A stretch of DNA of 64,000 nt from Bradyrhizobium sp. LLZ17 (GTDB taxonomy: Bacteria > Pseudomonadota > Alphaproteobacteria > Rhizobiales > Xanthobacteraceae), in the NCBI RefSeq assembly GCF_041200145.1, contig NZ_CP165734.1, positions 1,612,001 through 1,676,000 of the forward strand. The letters run 5' to 3'. Below, one piece after another: positions 53,542 through 61,189 of this stretch (position 1 is the stretch's first letter; every line of letters starts with the position of its first letter). The translations under genes and the position numbers were made by a program. Under the pieces are notes generated by a model that ran no database searches, was not told where the DNA came from, and saw nothing but the letters and a program-made list of their open reading frames with translations.

Positions 53542-54363
53542 CTAGAAGCACAGCGTCGTGACGAGCTTGCCTTGCTTGTCCTTGATTGCGTAAGGGCAAC
53601 GAAGCCGCTCCAGCGCCTTCTTCGCATCCTCGTCACCGAGCGCGGCGGCCCGCTCGTAATAGGCTTTTGCTGCGTCCTTGTCCTTCGGACCACCGCGGCC
53701 TTCCTGCGCGAAGGCGCCCATCCGCTCCAGCGCGCCGGGATGGTTTTGCGTTGCCGCCTTCTCGAACATCGCGCGTGCCGCAGCGTCGTCCTTCTCGCCG
53801 CCGTTGCCGCTCGCGAGCATCAGGCCGAGTTGGTACTGCGCTTCCGCATTGGTGTCGGCGGCCCTGCCCAGCAGCGCGCGCGCCTGCGCGGGATCGGCGG
53901 GCGCGGTACCGCCCGCGCTGCCGAGCGCGGCGAGGTTGGAGACGCCGCGGGGATTGCCCGCCTGCGCTGCCTTCTCGAACAGTTTTCGCGCCTGCGCCTC
54001 GTCCTTGGCAACGCCGGCGCCGGTGCCGTAGAGCACGCCGAGTTCGACCATGGCTGCGCTCGAGCCCTTCTCGGCCGCCTTGCGCCAGGCGGCGATCGCC
54101 TCCGCTGTCTGCCGGTTGGCTGCGTAGGCACGACCGAGCGCGAACATCGCGCGCCGCGATGACGGCGCGGCCTGCTTGCAGAACTTGATGGCGGTCCCGA
54201 GGTCGGAGGCTGCCACTTCCGGCACGCCCTTCACATCGGCCGGCTTGTCGGGATCGCTGGGATCGGCGGCGACGCGGTCGCACAGGACGAGATCGGCCGA
54301 TTGCGCATGCGCCGACAACGGCGCGGCAAGCGTGAAGAGGATGGCACAGAGATAAATCCGCAT
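53542..54363 (-). CDS. Exported Sel1-repeat (TPR-like) protein
   Basis: A 273-residue protein. Signal peptide residues 1-20 (MRIYLCAILFTLAAPLSAHA). From residue 70 to 255 there are about five Sel1-like repeats, for example ALGRAYAANRQTAEAIAAWR, ELGVLYGTGAGVAKDEAQAR, QLGLMLASGNGGEKDDAAAR and RMGAFAQEGRGGPKDKDAAK. Two cysteines flank the C-terminus (RCPYAI, TLCF). Such solenoids bind partner proteins in the periplasm. ATG 54363 has a weak ribosome site. Confidence 0.85.
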   Translation of the reverse strand: MRIYLCAILFTLAAPLSAHAQSADLVLCDRVAADPSDPDKPADVKGVPEVAASDLGTAIKFCKQAAPSSRRAMFALGRAYAANRQTAEAIAAWRKAAEKGSSAAMVELGVLYGTGAGVAKDEAQARKLFEKAAQAGNPRGVSNLAALGSAGGTAPADPAQARALLGRAADTNAEAQYQLGLMLASGNGGEKDDAAARAMFEKAATQNHPGALERMGAFAQEGRGGPKDKDAAKAYYERAAALGDEDAKKALERLRCPYAIKDKQGKLVTTLCF

Positions 54364-54454
54364 GGACGACAAGTTGCCGCGAGGTCCCGGCGAATTCAAG
54401 GCTCGAGTCCGGACTCGCGGAGGGGGCGTTCTCCATGTGCAATTCCCGAAACGA

Positions 54455-55156
54455 TCAGGCGCGGTGCATCAGCTTGAGCGCCGCGGTCAGGCGCAGGCTG
54501 CGCTTGCCCGCAAGCGCGGTTGCCTCCAGCACCGCCTGCTCCGAATCATAGCTGCCGGAGAAGCCGATGCCGACCTCGTGGCCGCCGAAGATCGGATCGT
54601 CCTTGGCGGGCGTATGTTCCTGGTTGAGGATCTGGCCCTTCCAGCGGCCGGCCGCGGCGGCGTAGCTGCCAAGATAGTAGAAGGACGCATCGCCACCGAG
54701 AATGCGCCCCCGGTTCAGCAGCATCACGCCGGTGAGACCGCCATCGACGCCATCGAGCATGCGCAGGTGAATCGAGTAGAGGCCATCAGCGATGCCGGCC
54801 TCGCCGACGGTACCCGCAATCGGCACCTCGTCCTCCGTGATCGGCGCCATGACCGACTGGAACGGCACGCCCGGCAGCTCCTTCAGCTCGCCCTTGAACC
54901 GGTAGAGATCGCCGTCGGCCCGGCCCTTTGCGATCAGCGTCGCATCATCGGTGCCGGCCATGGCGCGGTAGTTCGGATCGGGATTGTGGCGGACGGTCTT
55001 GATGACGATGTCGACGCCGTCGCCGGTCTTCTCGTAACGGCCAATATGGGCGAAGGCCGAATTGCCGCCGAGCATCTTGCCGCTGCCGGCATGCATCACG
55101 CTCCGGCCGACCGCGTCGCCGAGCTGGAATGTCACCTTGTAGAAGCCTTCAAACAC
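54455..55156 (-). CDS. GrlR-like protein with two tandem domains
   Basis: A 233-residue protein with two GrlR-type lipocalin-like domains. Domain 1: FEGFYKVTFQLGDAVGRSVM, MLGGNSAFAHIGRYEKTGDG. Domain 2: GIADGLYSIHLRMLDGVDGG, ILGGDASFYYLGSYAAAAGR, VGIGFSGSYDSEQ. GrlR of enteric pathogens is a negative regulator of the LEE genes; rhizobial members are of unknown role and no GrlA partner is seen. I choose GTG at 55156, with GGGGAC ahead of it. Domain 2 is clearly related to the single-domain protein at 59554-59901. Confidence 0.78.
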   Translation of the reverse strand: MFEGFYKVTFQLGDAVGRSVMHAGSGKMLGGNSAFAHIGRYEKTGDGVDIVIKTVRHNPDPNYRAMAGTDDATLIAKGRADGDLYRFKGELKELPGVPFQSVMAPITEDEVPIAGTVGEAGIADGLYSIHLRMLDGVDGGLTGVMLLNRGRILGGDASFYYLGSYAAAAGRWKGQILNQEHTPAKDDPIFGGHEVGIGFSGSYDSEQAVLEATALAGKRSLRLTAALKLMHRA

Positions 55157-55265
55157 CAGCCGTCCCCGGCCTTGCGCGCATCGCGGCATAGTCTATCCCG
55201 CTTTCAACCGCGATGGACAAATTTTGCACGGCCACAGCCGGCGGGCCACAGCAATCGCCGTCGTC

Positions 55266-55302
55266 AAAATGCAAAATCCGCCGGAGCTTTTCTGCTCCGG
55301 CG
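55266..55302 (-). terminator. Rho-independent terminator after glnII
   Basis: On the minus strand a perfect 12-bp stem ATCCGCCGGAGC / GCTCCGGCGGAT with a 6-base loop is followed by TTTGCATTTTG. It starts 48 bases after the glnII stop and ends its transcript. Confidence 0.88.
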
Positions 55303-55349
55303 GATTGAAAGCCAACCCGGGCCAGCCCCCAGCCCGGGTCGGGAGGATC

Positions 55350-56383
55350 TTAGGCGGCCGCCTTCTTGTCGGCCGGCACCGATGCGATCGTCTTCAGGAT
55401 CTGCGAAGCGATCTGGTATGGGTCGCCCTGCGAGTTCGGGCGGCGGTCTTCCAGATAGCCCTTGTAGCCGTTGTTGACGAAGGAGTGCGGAACGCGGATC
55501 GAAGCACCGCGGTCGGCCACGCCGTAGCTGAACTTGTTCCAGGGCGCAGTCTCGTGCTTGCCGGTCAGGCGCTTGTCGTTGTCCGGGCCGTAGACCGCGA
55601 TGTGGTCCATCAGGTTCTTGTCGAAGGCGGCCATCAGCGCCTCGAAATACTCCTTGCCGCCGACCGTGCGCATGTACTCGGTCGAGAAGTTCGCGTGCAT
55701 GCCGGAGCCGTTCCAATCGGTGTCGCCGAGCGGCTTGCAGTGGAATTCGATGTCGACGCCGTACTTTTCGGTCAGGCGCAGCATCAGGTAACGGGCCATC
55801 CACATTTCGTCAGCGGCCTTCTTGGAGCCCTTGCCGAAGATCTGGAATTCCCACTGGCCCTTCGCGACTTCCGCGTTGATGCCTTCGTGGTTGATGCCGG
55901 CCGCGAGGCGAGATCGAGATGCTCTTCCACCATCTTGCGGGCGATGTCGCCGACGTTCGAATAGCCGACGCCGGTGTAGTACGGGCCCTGCGGCGCCGGA
56001 TAGCCGGAGGCCGGGAAGCCGAGCGGACGGCCGTCCTTGTAGAAGAAATATTCCTGCTCGAAGCCGAACCACGCGCCCTCGTCGTCGAGGATGGTGGCAC
56101 GCTTGTTGGTCGAGTGCGGAGTCTTGCCGTCGGGCATCATGACTTCGCACATCACCAGCACGCCATTGGTGCGGGCACCGTCCGGGAACACCGCGACCGG
56201 CTTCAGCACGCAATCGGAGCTGTGGCCTTCGGCCTGCTGGGTGGAGGAGCCGTCGAAGCCCCAGAGCGGAAGCTGCTCAAGCGTCGGGAACGAGGCGAAT
56301 TCCTTGATCTGTGTTTTGCCGCGCAAGTTCGGAGTCGGCGTGTATCCGTCGAGCCAGATGTACTCGAGCTTATACTTGGTCAT
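55350..56383 (-). pseudogene. glnII: Glutamine synthetase II (GlnII), frameshifted as given
   Basis: A eukaryotic-type glutamine synthetase (Glu + ammonia + ATP to Gln). The first part, from MTKYKLEYIWLDGYTPTPNL through WGFDGSSTQQAEG and FGFEQEYFFYKDGRPLGFP, ends at EEHLDLA. The frame changes near 55909; the second part resumes GINHEGINAEVAKGQWEFQI, then DTDWNGSGMHANFSTEYM, to the stop at 55350-55352. One missing base (a Cys codon expected in 'HLDLC-LAAGINHEG') explains it. With it restored the protein is 344 residues, the known length in Bradyrhizobium. ATG 56383 follows AGAGAGG. All catalytic motifs remain. Confidence 0.9.
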
Positions 56384-56469
56384 TGAGCCTCTCTGTAGAT
56401 GATGCGAAAGGTGGGGACGGCTGGTCCCCGCACGTTTGTACCCGGCCACCATCGGCCAACCCGTCTCAA

Positions 56470-56484
56470 GCATTTAACGTGCCA
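56470..56484 (-). promoter_or_regulatory. Sigma-54 promoter of glnII
   Basis: On the minus strand TGGCAC-GTTAA-ATGC matches TGGCAC-N5-TTGC with one mismatch, GG and GC exactly 10 bases apart. It lies 87-101 bases upstream of the glnII ATG. glnII of Bradyrhizobium is known to depend on RpoN and NtrC. Confidence 0.75.
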
Positions 56485-56613
56485 AAAAGCCGCAGCGCGG
56501 GAGGTTTTCCCCCGCTGCCTGACCCCCGTGAATTCCAGCCGGATGGCCGGAACGGCGTGCGTCATAGCGGCGCACCTTTCCGTGAAGCTGCACTGCAAAA
56601 ATCCCGAGAAAAA

Positions 56614-56630
56614 CGCACGGTTCCGGTGCA
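56614..56630 (-). promoter_or_regulatory. NtrC-like enhancer site upstream of glnII
   Basis: On the minus strand TGCACCGGAACCGTGCG resembles the NtrC consensus TGCACC-N5-GGTGCA with two mismatches in the right arm, 130 bases upstream of the -24 element, a typical enhancer distance. Confidence 0.45.
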
Positions 56631-56918
56631 GCCGCCCCCTGCCCGAGGTTGCCGATTAAACGCGCATCAACGTCAAGCAATATTCGCGAACTCTTTGGGC
56701 GCCGCTCGCAACCTTCGCAATGGCCCACACGTTGGTCATCCGACCACTGCCTCAAGGCAGGCAGAATGGTCGCTGCCTACAAAATAGGCCCAAACTGATT
56801 TCCTTTTCAGCACTTTGCATTTTGGAATGCACGGCCGATATCGGGAGTCCAGTAACCACAAGCCAACGAGTCGGGCGCACCATGGAGGTCAACCGCTTCG
56901 ATCTCAGGAGATACCGCA

Positions 56919-57122
56919 ATGATGAATAATGGACTGAGTCACGGATCTGCAAAGATCTACCAATTCCCCCTCGGGGGCCGCGCGGCTCTCGACGGACGAC
57001 GCTACGGTGCGTCCCACCTTCCCGCCGACCACGCCTCTTTCCCCGTGAACGAGACGATCTGCAGCGAAAGCTGGTACCACCAGGAAGCCGTCGATGAAGC
57101 CAAGCCGAAATGGGATCGCTGA
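56919..57122 (+). CDS. DUF2735-type small protein
   Basis: A 67-residue protein: SAKIYQFPLGGRAALDGRRY and NETICSESWYHQEAVDE are characteristic of DUF2735 proteins, which from memory lie next to glnII in many rhizobia. The function is unknown; the location suggests a link with nitrogen control. AGGAG lies 8 bases before ATG 56919. A strong terminator follows at 57178. Confidence 0.78.
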   Translation: MMNNGLSHGSAKIYQFPLGGRAALDGRRYGASHLPADHASFPVNETICSESWYHQEAVDEAKPKWDR

Positions 57123-57177
57123 TGCCTGCGTTCGGTTCAGTACCGCCGCGCTCTCGCAAGCGGCCGGCGGCAGTTTG

Positions 57178-57213
57178 AAAAAGGGTCGAAACAACGATGT
57201 TTCGGCCCTTTTT
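57178..57213 (+). terminator. Rho-independent terminator after DUF2735 gene
   Basis: Long stem AAAAAGGG-CGAAACA / TGTTTCG-CCCTTTTT with one mismatch and an ACGA loop, ending in TTTTT. Because both ends are A/T tracts it may also act on the convergent gene at 57236. Confidence 0.9.
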
Positions 57214-57235
57214 GATTCCGGACCTGGTTACGGCA

Positions 57236-57547
57236 TCAGATCACCGCACAGGCCGTGACCGGCCGCTTGAGATGCTTCACCGTGATGAGGCCGGCCTTGC
57301 CGATTTTGAGCGTGATCCCTTCCCCCGAATAGCGTGCGCCTGAGACCGTCAGCCGCTTGGCCAGCGTGACGGGTTCGCCGTCGATCTGGAGGAAGGCGCG
57401 CTTGTCGTCGTCATAAAATCCAACGATGAACTGCGTACCATCGGCACAGCGGTAGGTTTGAAACGTCTGCGCGTCCGCCTGCCGTGTGCAGCAAATTCCG
57501 CCCGCCAGCATGGTCATAGCCAAAATGACGGCCTTGTGTCGGTCCAT
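57236..57547 (-). CDS. MliC-like (C-type lysozyme inhibitor) secreted protein
   Basis: A 103-residue protein with a signal peptide ending near residue 26 (MTMLAGGICCTRQADA). The mature part follows the MliC pattern: TYRCADGTQFIVGFYDDDKR, an ALxLDG-like AFLQIDGEPVTL, LTVSGARYSGEGITLKIGKA and a closing Cys (PVTACAVI) that pairs with the first. MliC/PliC proteins protect the envelope from host lysozyme; some members have other roles. AGGGGGG precedes the ATG. Confidence 0.75.
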   Translation of the reverse strand: MDRHKAVILAMTMLAGGICCTRQADAQTFQTYRCADGTQFIVGFYDDDKRAFLQIDGEPVTLAKRLTVSGARYSGEGITLKIGKAGLITVKHLKRPVTACAVI

Positions 57548-57595
57548 GATCGCCCCCCTGTAATAGCCGCCGCCAATCTAGCAAAAGCTGATCTC

Positions 57596-58339
57596 ATGTC
57601 AGACTCCCCTGTCCGCCACCTCCACCTGCAAGGCGCCAGCAATTTTCGCGATCTCGGCGGCTATCCGACCGCCGACGGCCGCACCACGCGCTGGCGGCAC
57701 ATCTTCCGCTCCAACCATCTCGGCCAGCTCACGGCTGCCGATATCGAGATCGTCCGCGCGCTCGGGGTCCGGAGCGCGTTCGATTTCCGGGGCGTCGAAG
57801 AGCGTACGGCCGGCGTCTGCGTGGTCGACGAGATCACCGTGCATTCGCTGCCGATCGAGCCGACGGTGGTGGCTTCATTACGCGCCGAACTCGCCAGAGG
57901 CACGCTGACCGCTCCGGTCGCGCTGGAGATCATGCGCGAGTCCTATCGCAACTATGTCCGCCACAACACGCATTCTTTTCGCAACCTGTTCGGCCATCTC
58001 CTCGAAGACCGTGCGCCGCTCGTCATCCATTGCACCGCCGGCAAGGACCGCACCGGCTTTGCCAGCGCACTGATCCTGCATGCGCTCGGCGTTCCCGATG
58101 ACGTCATTGCCGAGGACTACCTGCTGACCAACACGTATTACAAGCGCGACGCGTCGAGCGCCGCGGATCTGCCCGCCGACGTTCTCAACGCGATCGGTTC
58201 CGTCGAGGCCTCTTATCTGGCGGCCGCTTTCGAGGCCGTCGCCGGCGAATATGGCGATCTCGAAACCTACTTGCGCGAGGGGCTCAAGCTCGGCACAGCA
58301 GAGCAGACCGCGCTCAAGGCGCACTATCTGCAATCGTAG
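57596..58339 (+). CDS. Tyrosine-protein phosphatase, LipA-like family
   Basis: A 247-residue cytosolic enzyme. The active-site loop HCTAGKDRTGFASALI (HCxxGKxR) is at about residue 142; the N-terminal NFRDLGGYPTADGR is the hallmark of the PF13350 family (bacterial dual-specificity phosphatases such as Mycobacterium PtpB and Listeria LipA). It may act on phosphotyrosine or phosphoinositides. Weak ribosome site before ATG 57596. It is followed 22 bases later by an SDR gene. Confidence 0.9.
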   Translation: MSDSPVRHLHLQGASNFRDLGGYPTADGRTTRWRHIFRSNHLGQLTAADIEIVRALGVRSAFDFRGVEERTAGVCVVDEITVHSLPIEPTVVASLRAELARGTLTAPVALEIMRESYRNYVRHNTHSFRNLFGHLLEDRAPLVIHCTAGKDRTGFASALILHALGVPDDVIAEDYLLTNTYYKRDASSAADLPADVLNAIGSVEASYLAAAFEAVAGEYGDLETYLREGLKLGTAEQTALKAHYLQS

Positions 58340-58361
58340 AGCGGCCCCACCCGGAGAAACG

Positions 58362-59045
58362 ATGATGCAAGGCAAGGTTCTGATCGTAACCGGTGCGCTG
58401 GGCGCACTTGGAAAGGTGGTCGCGGACATCGCGCAGTCGCGTGGCGCGCGGATCGCCGGCATCGATCACGCGCCAACTCAAACACCCGCGACCGCCGAGC
58501 GTATCGAGATCGGCAGCGTCGATCTATCGGACGCGGCGCAGGCGAAGGCGGCGGTCGAGGCGGCGGCAAAGCACTTCGGTCAGCTCGATGCCCTGATCAA
58601 CATCGCCGGCGGCTTTGCCTTCGAGCCCGTCGGTGACGGCGACATCACGACGTGGCAGCGCATGTATGCGTTGAACGTGCTGACGGCGCTCAATACCGCG
58701 CGCGCGGCGCTGCCACATCTCGCTGCCGCGAAGGTAGGCCGCATCGTCAACATCGGCGCCATGGGCGCGCTCCAGGCGGGCGCAGGCATGGGGCCGTATG
58801 CGGCGTCGAAGGCAGGCGTGCACCGCCTCACCGAAGCGCTGGCCAATGAATGGAAAGGCAAGGTCACCGTGAACGCGGTGCTGCCTTCGACCATCGACAC
58901 CCAGGCCAACCGCACCAGCATGCCGAAAGCGGACTTCTCCAAGTGGGTGACGCCGCAGGAGCTTGCCGAGGTGATCCTGTTCCTAGCGAGCGATGCCGCG
59001 AGCGGCGTCACCGGCGCGCTGATCCCGGTAAGCGGACGGGTGTAG
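58362..59045 (+). CDS. Short-chain dehydrogenase/reductase
   Basis: A 227-residue NAD(P)-dependent oxidoreductase. The cofactor motif is VTGALGALGK (TGxxGxxG type, residues 9-18), NIAGG at about 84, the catalytic Ser in VNIGAMGAL is replaced or shifted and the YAASK (Tyr, Lys) motif is present at about 147-151. The missing clear Ser in the usual position is worth noting. Substrate unknown. Start ATG 58362 follows GGAG; 58365 is also an ATG. Likely operon with the phosphatase. Confidence 0.87.
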   Translation: MMQGKVLIVTGALGALGKVVADIAQSRGARIAGIDHAPTQTPATAERIEIGSVDLSDAAQAKAAVEAAAKHFGQLDALINIAGGFAFEPVGDGDITTWQRMYALNVLTALNTARAALPHLAAAKVGRIVNIGAMGALQAGAGMGPYAASKAGVHRLTEALANEWKGKVTVNAVLPSTIDTQANRTSMPKADFSKWVTPQELAEVILFLASDAASGVTGALIPVSGRV

Positions 59046-59098
59046 GTTTGGTGGCCAGGCATCTTTTCCCGGCCCCCCTGCGCTGCTATATTTGAACA

Positions 59099-59296
59099 AT
59101 GACAACCGAAGATATCGAACGAGCGATCGAACGACTTGCGCCTGACGAATTGGCACGGTTTCGTGCATGGTTCGAGCAGTTCGACGCAGAGCGCTTTGAT
59201 CAGGCTCTGGAGCAAAGCGCTCAAGCGGGCAAGCTCGATGCCTTCGCCGAGGAGGCGCTGAGCGCCTATCGCGCCGGCCAGACCCGCGAGTTGTAA
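59099..59296 (+). CDS. Antitoxin-like small protein
   Basis: A 65-residue acidic protein (MTTEDIERAIERLAPDELAR at the start, AEEALSAYRAGQTREL at the end), all helical. Its stop lies exactly where a RelE/ParE-type frame begins, the usual layout of a type II toxin-antitoxin pair. No DNA-binding domain is apparent by eye. Confidence 0.75.
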   Translation: MTTEDIERAIERLAPDELARFRAWFEQFDAERFDQALEQSAQAGKLDAFAEEALSAYRAGQTREL

Positions 59297-59337
59297 AACA
59301 CACGGCGTCGCCCAGATTCTGGAAGGCTTATGAGGCT

Positions 59338-59547
59338 TTGCCCGTCAATGTTCGACGGCCCGCCGATGCCAATTTCAACCTGTTGAAGAGCGATCACAGC
59401 CATCCCTCGCTTCAGTTCAAACGGGTCGGACGATACTGGTCCGCCAGAGTCGGATTGCGCTATCGCGCTCTCGCTGTCGAGGCCGACGGAGTCTACGTCT
59501 GGTTCTGGACCGGCTCGCATGCCGACTATGACCGTCTTGTGCAATGA
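59338..59547 (+). CDS. RelE/ParE-type toxin, start codon probably lost
   Basis: From TTG 59338 the frame encodes 69 residues: RRPADANFNLLKSDHSHPSL, QFKRVGRYWSARVGLRYRAL, VWFWTGSHADYDRLV, the pattern of a common RelE/ParE-like toxin family. Homologous sequence starts earlier, at 59296 (KHTASPRFWKAYEALP), but the codon before it is GTA, not GTG, and there is no in-frame ATG, GTG or TTG upstream. So either a shortened protein is made from 59338 or the toxin is silent. Confidence 0.7.
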   Translation: MPVNVRRPADANFNLLKSDHSHPSLQFKRVGRYWSARVGLRYRALAVEADGVYVWFWTGSHADYDRLVQ

Positions 59548-59553
59548 AAGAAG

Positions 59554-59901
59554 TCAATCCGGCACCAATAGCCGCAGATTGCCTCTGAAGCGGATACTCT
59601 GCTTGCCCGCAAGTGCGATGCCCTCGCCGTAGGCGGTCTCGTCTGTGTAGGTGCCGCTGAAGCCGATGGTCACGATCTTGCGGCCCCACACCGGACGCTC
59701 GTCGAACGAGGGCGAGTGCTCCTCGTTGGTCAGCTCGCCCTTCCATTTGCCGTCGGCAGAGCTGTAGGTGCCATACGCGTAAAAAAAGGAATCCCCACCC
59801 CGCATGGTGCCGTCACGGAGCACCATGACGCCCTGATTGCCGCCCTGGACAGCATCCAGCATCTCGATCCGGATGTGGTAGAGTCCGTTCCTGATTGTCA
59901 T
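59554..59901 (-). CDS. GrlR-like protein, single domain
   Basis: A 115-residue protein: TIRNGLYHIRIEMLDAVQGG, MRGGDSFFYAYGTYSSADGK, VTIGFSGTYTDETAYG, FRGNLRLL. It closely follows domain 2 of the two-domain protein at 54455-55156 (same GG-D-S-FYY and IGFSG-Y segments), so the two are paralogues five kilobases apart. Role unknown. It converges with the toxin gene. Confidence 0.75.
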   Translation of the reverse strand: MTIRNGLYHIRIEMLDAVQGGNQGVMVLRDGTMRGGDSFFYAYGTYSSADGKWKGELTNEEHSPSFDERPVWGRKIVTIGFSGTYTDETAYGEGIALAGKQSIRFRGNLRLLVPD

Positions 59902-60025
59902 TTCGCAAGCGCCCGCCTGTTCCCGCCCGCAAGATAACCGCACCGCGTGTTCCCATCAAATGGCCCCTCGGCCCGAGTCCGATCCGGGCTAGACTGCCGG
60001 CACTGATTCTCCGATCGGACCTGCT

Positions 60026-60712
60026 GTGGAAACCGCGCTCTATCTCCCCGTCAAACGCTTCCTCGAAGAGCTCGGCTTCACCGTGAAGGGCGAGATCGGC
60101 GGCTGCGATCTCGTTGGCCTGAGCGCCGGCGATCCGCCTGTGGTCGTGATTGGCGAGCTCAAGCTCGCGTTCAATCTCGAACTGATTTTGCAAGCGGTCG
60201 ACCGCGCGCCCGCCGGCGACGAGGTCTGGATCGCCGCAAAAATGTCGGTGCGCGGCAAGGGGCGCGAGAGCGATGCGCGCTATCGCAATCTCTGCCGACG
60301 CCTGGGCTTCGGCATGCTCGGCGTCACCGACGGTGGCCTTGTCGAGGTCTTGGTGAAGCCGCCGACGGCGGCACCGCGCCGCGAGCCGAAGACGCGCTCG
60401 CGCCTGGTCGCCGAACATCAGCGCCGCCAGGGCGATCCCGTGCTGGGCGGCAGCACGCGGACACCGATCATGACGGCCTACCGCCAGCAGGCGCTGGCCT
60501 GCGCCTCGGCGCTCGCCGAAGGGCCGAGACCGGTGCGCGTGTTGCGCGAGCGCTGCCCCGATGCAGGCAAGATTCTGCTGCACAATGTCTACGGCTGGTT
60601 CGAGCGCGCCGAGCGCGGCATCTATCGACTATCGGAAGCCGGCCACGCCGCGCTCAAGCGCTGGCCGCAGGCGCCGGTCCGCTCCACCGCACGCGAGGCA
60701 GCGATGCCCTAG
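60026..60712 (+). CDS. DUF2161 PD-(D/E)XK-type phosphodiesterase
   Basis: A 228-residue protein. The N-terminal half shows a nuclease-like core: LPVKRFLEELGFTVKGEIGG, CDLVGL (Asp) and VVVIGELKLAFNLELILQAV (E-x-K), matching the PD-(D/E)XK pattern of DUF2161. The C-terminal half (TPIMTAYRQQALACASALAE, ILLHNVYGWFERAERGIYRL) looks like a winged helix. Start GTG at 60026. No restriction or defence partner gene is adjacent, so a defence role is not supported. Confidence 0.85.
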   Translation: METALYLPVKRFLEELGFTVKGEIGGCDLVGLSAGDPPVVVIGELKLAFNLELILQAVDRAPAGDEVWIAAKMSVRGKGRESDARYRNLCRRLGFGMLGVTDGGLVEVLVKPPTAAPRREPKTRSRLVAEHQRRQGDPVLGGSTRTPIMTAYRQQALACASALAEGPRPVRVLRERCPDAGKILLHNVYGWFERAERGIYRLSEAGHAALKRWPQAPVRSTAREAAMP

Positions 60713-60822
60713 CGAGGGGCAAGCTGGCGGAGTCTGAGCGCATAGCTGAGATGCCACACCAAATTCATATTGCAATGCAACATAGACCGCACTAGGTATC
60801 CCGGGATCGAAACGAGGCACCT

Positions 60823-61128
60823 ATGAACGCAGACTGGAATACCAAGTACGGCACGCGGCGCGTCCGCCACGATCCGCCCACCCTGGACGAGGCGATCTTC
60901 GCCGCCGTCGGCATCACCGACGATCAGGAGCAGCAGGCCGAGATCGCCGCGGCCTTGATGGGAATGCCGCTCGATGTCGTTCAGGCTGAGGTCAAGAAAC
61001 AGGTCCGCACCAACAGCCGCATCAGCTCTACCCGCGTGATCGCCGGCGAACAGGGCGCGCAGCGCTCGGTGGTGGTCGAACGCCGCGTCGTCCGCCGCTT
61101 CGGCAATGACAAGCGCACCGGCACCTGA
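60823..61128 (+). CDS. Conserved hypothetical protein
   Basis: A 101-residue protein starting MNADWNTKYGTRRVRHDPPT. A helical middle (TDDQEQQAEIAAALMGMPLD) is followed by a basic C-terminus (SVVVERRVVRRFGNDKRTGT). No signal peptide. It seems common in rhizobia but I cannot name the family. ATG 60823 follows GAGG, and an intrinsic terminator lies 27 bases after the stop. Confidence 0.75.
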   Translation: MNADWNTKYGTRRVRHDPPTLDEAIFAAVGITDDQEQQAEIAAALMGMPLDVVQAEVKKQVRTNSRISSTRVIAGEQGAQRSVVVERRVVRRFGNDKRTGT

Positions 61129-61154
61129 CGCGTTATTTCGTTAATGTTGCTATC

Positions 61155-61185
61155 AAAGCGGACGGGCGTTGCCGGTCCGCTTTTT
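61155..61185 (+). terminator. Rho-independent terminator
   Basis: Perfect 9-bp stem AAAGCGGAC / GTCCGCTTT with an 11-base loop, ending in TTTTTG. It follows the stop at 61128 and lies 5 bases before the end of the convergent acetyltransferase gene. Confidence 0.88.
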
Positions 61186-61189
61186 GATT

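Larger units (their letters stand above)
56384..56918. other. Intergenic region between glnII and DUF2735 gene
   Basis: 535 bases, divergent genes on both sides. It holds a sigma-54-type promoter for glnII at 56470-56484 and an NtrC-like palindrome at 56614-56630. I see no convincing gene inside, and no clear promoter for the DUF2735 gene. Confidence 0.65.

Noticed and set aside
56704..56730. Sigma-54-like sequence TGGCCCACACGTTGG facing the DUF2735 gene
   Set aside because: The -12 GC is replaced by GG, and it is over 180 bases from the start; not good enough to list.
60026..60712. DUF2161 nuclease-like protein as a new defence system
   Set aside because: Neighbours are a GrlR-like gene and a small hypothetical gene, with no ATPase, helicase or methylase; single DUF2161 genes are common.
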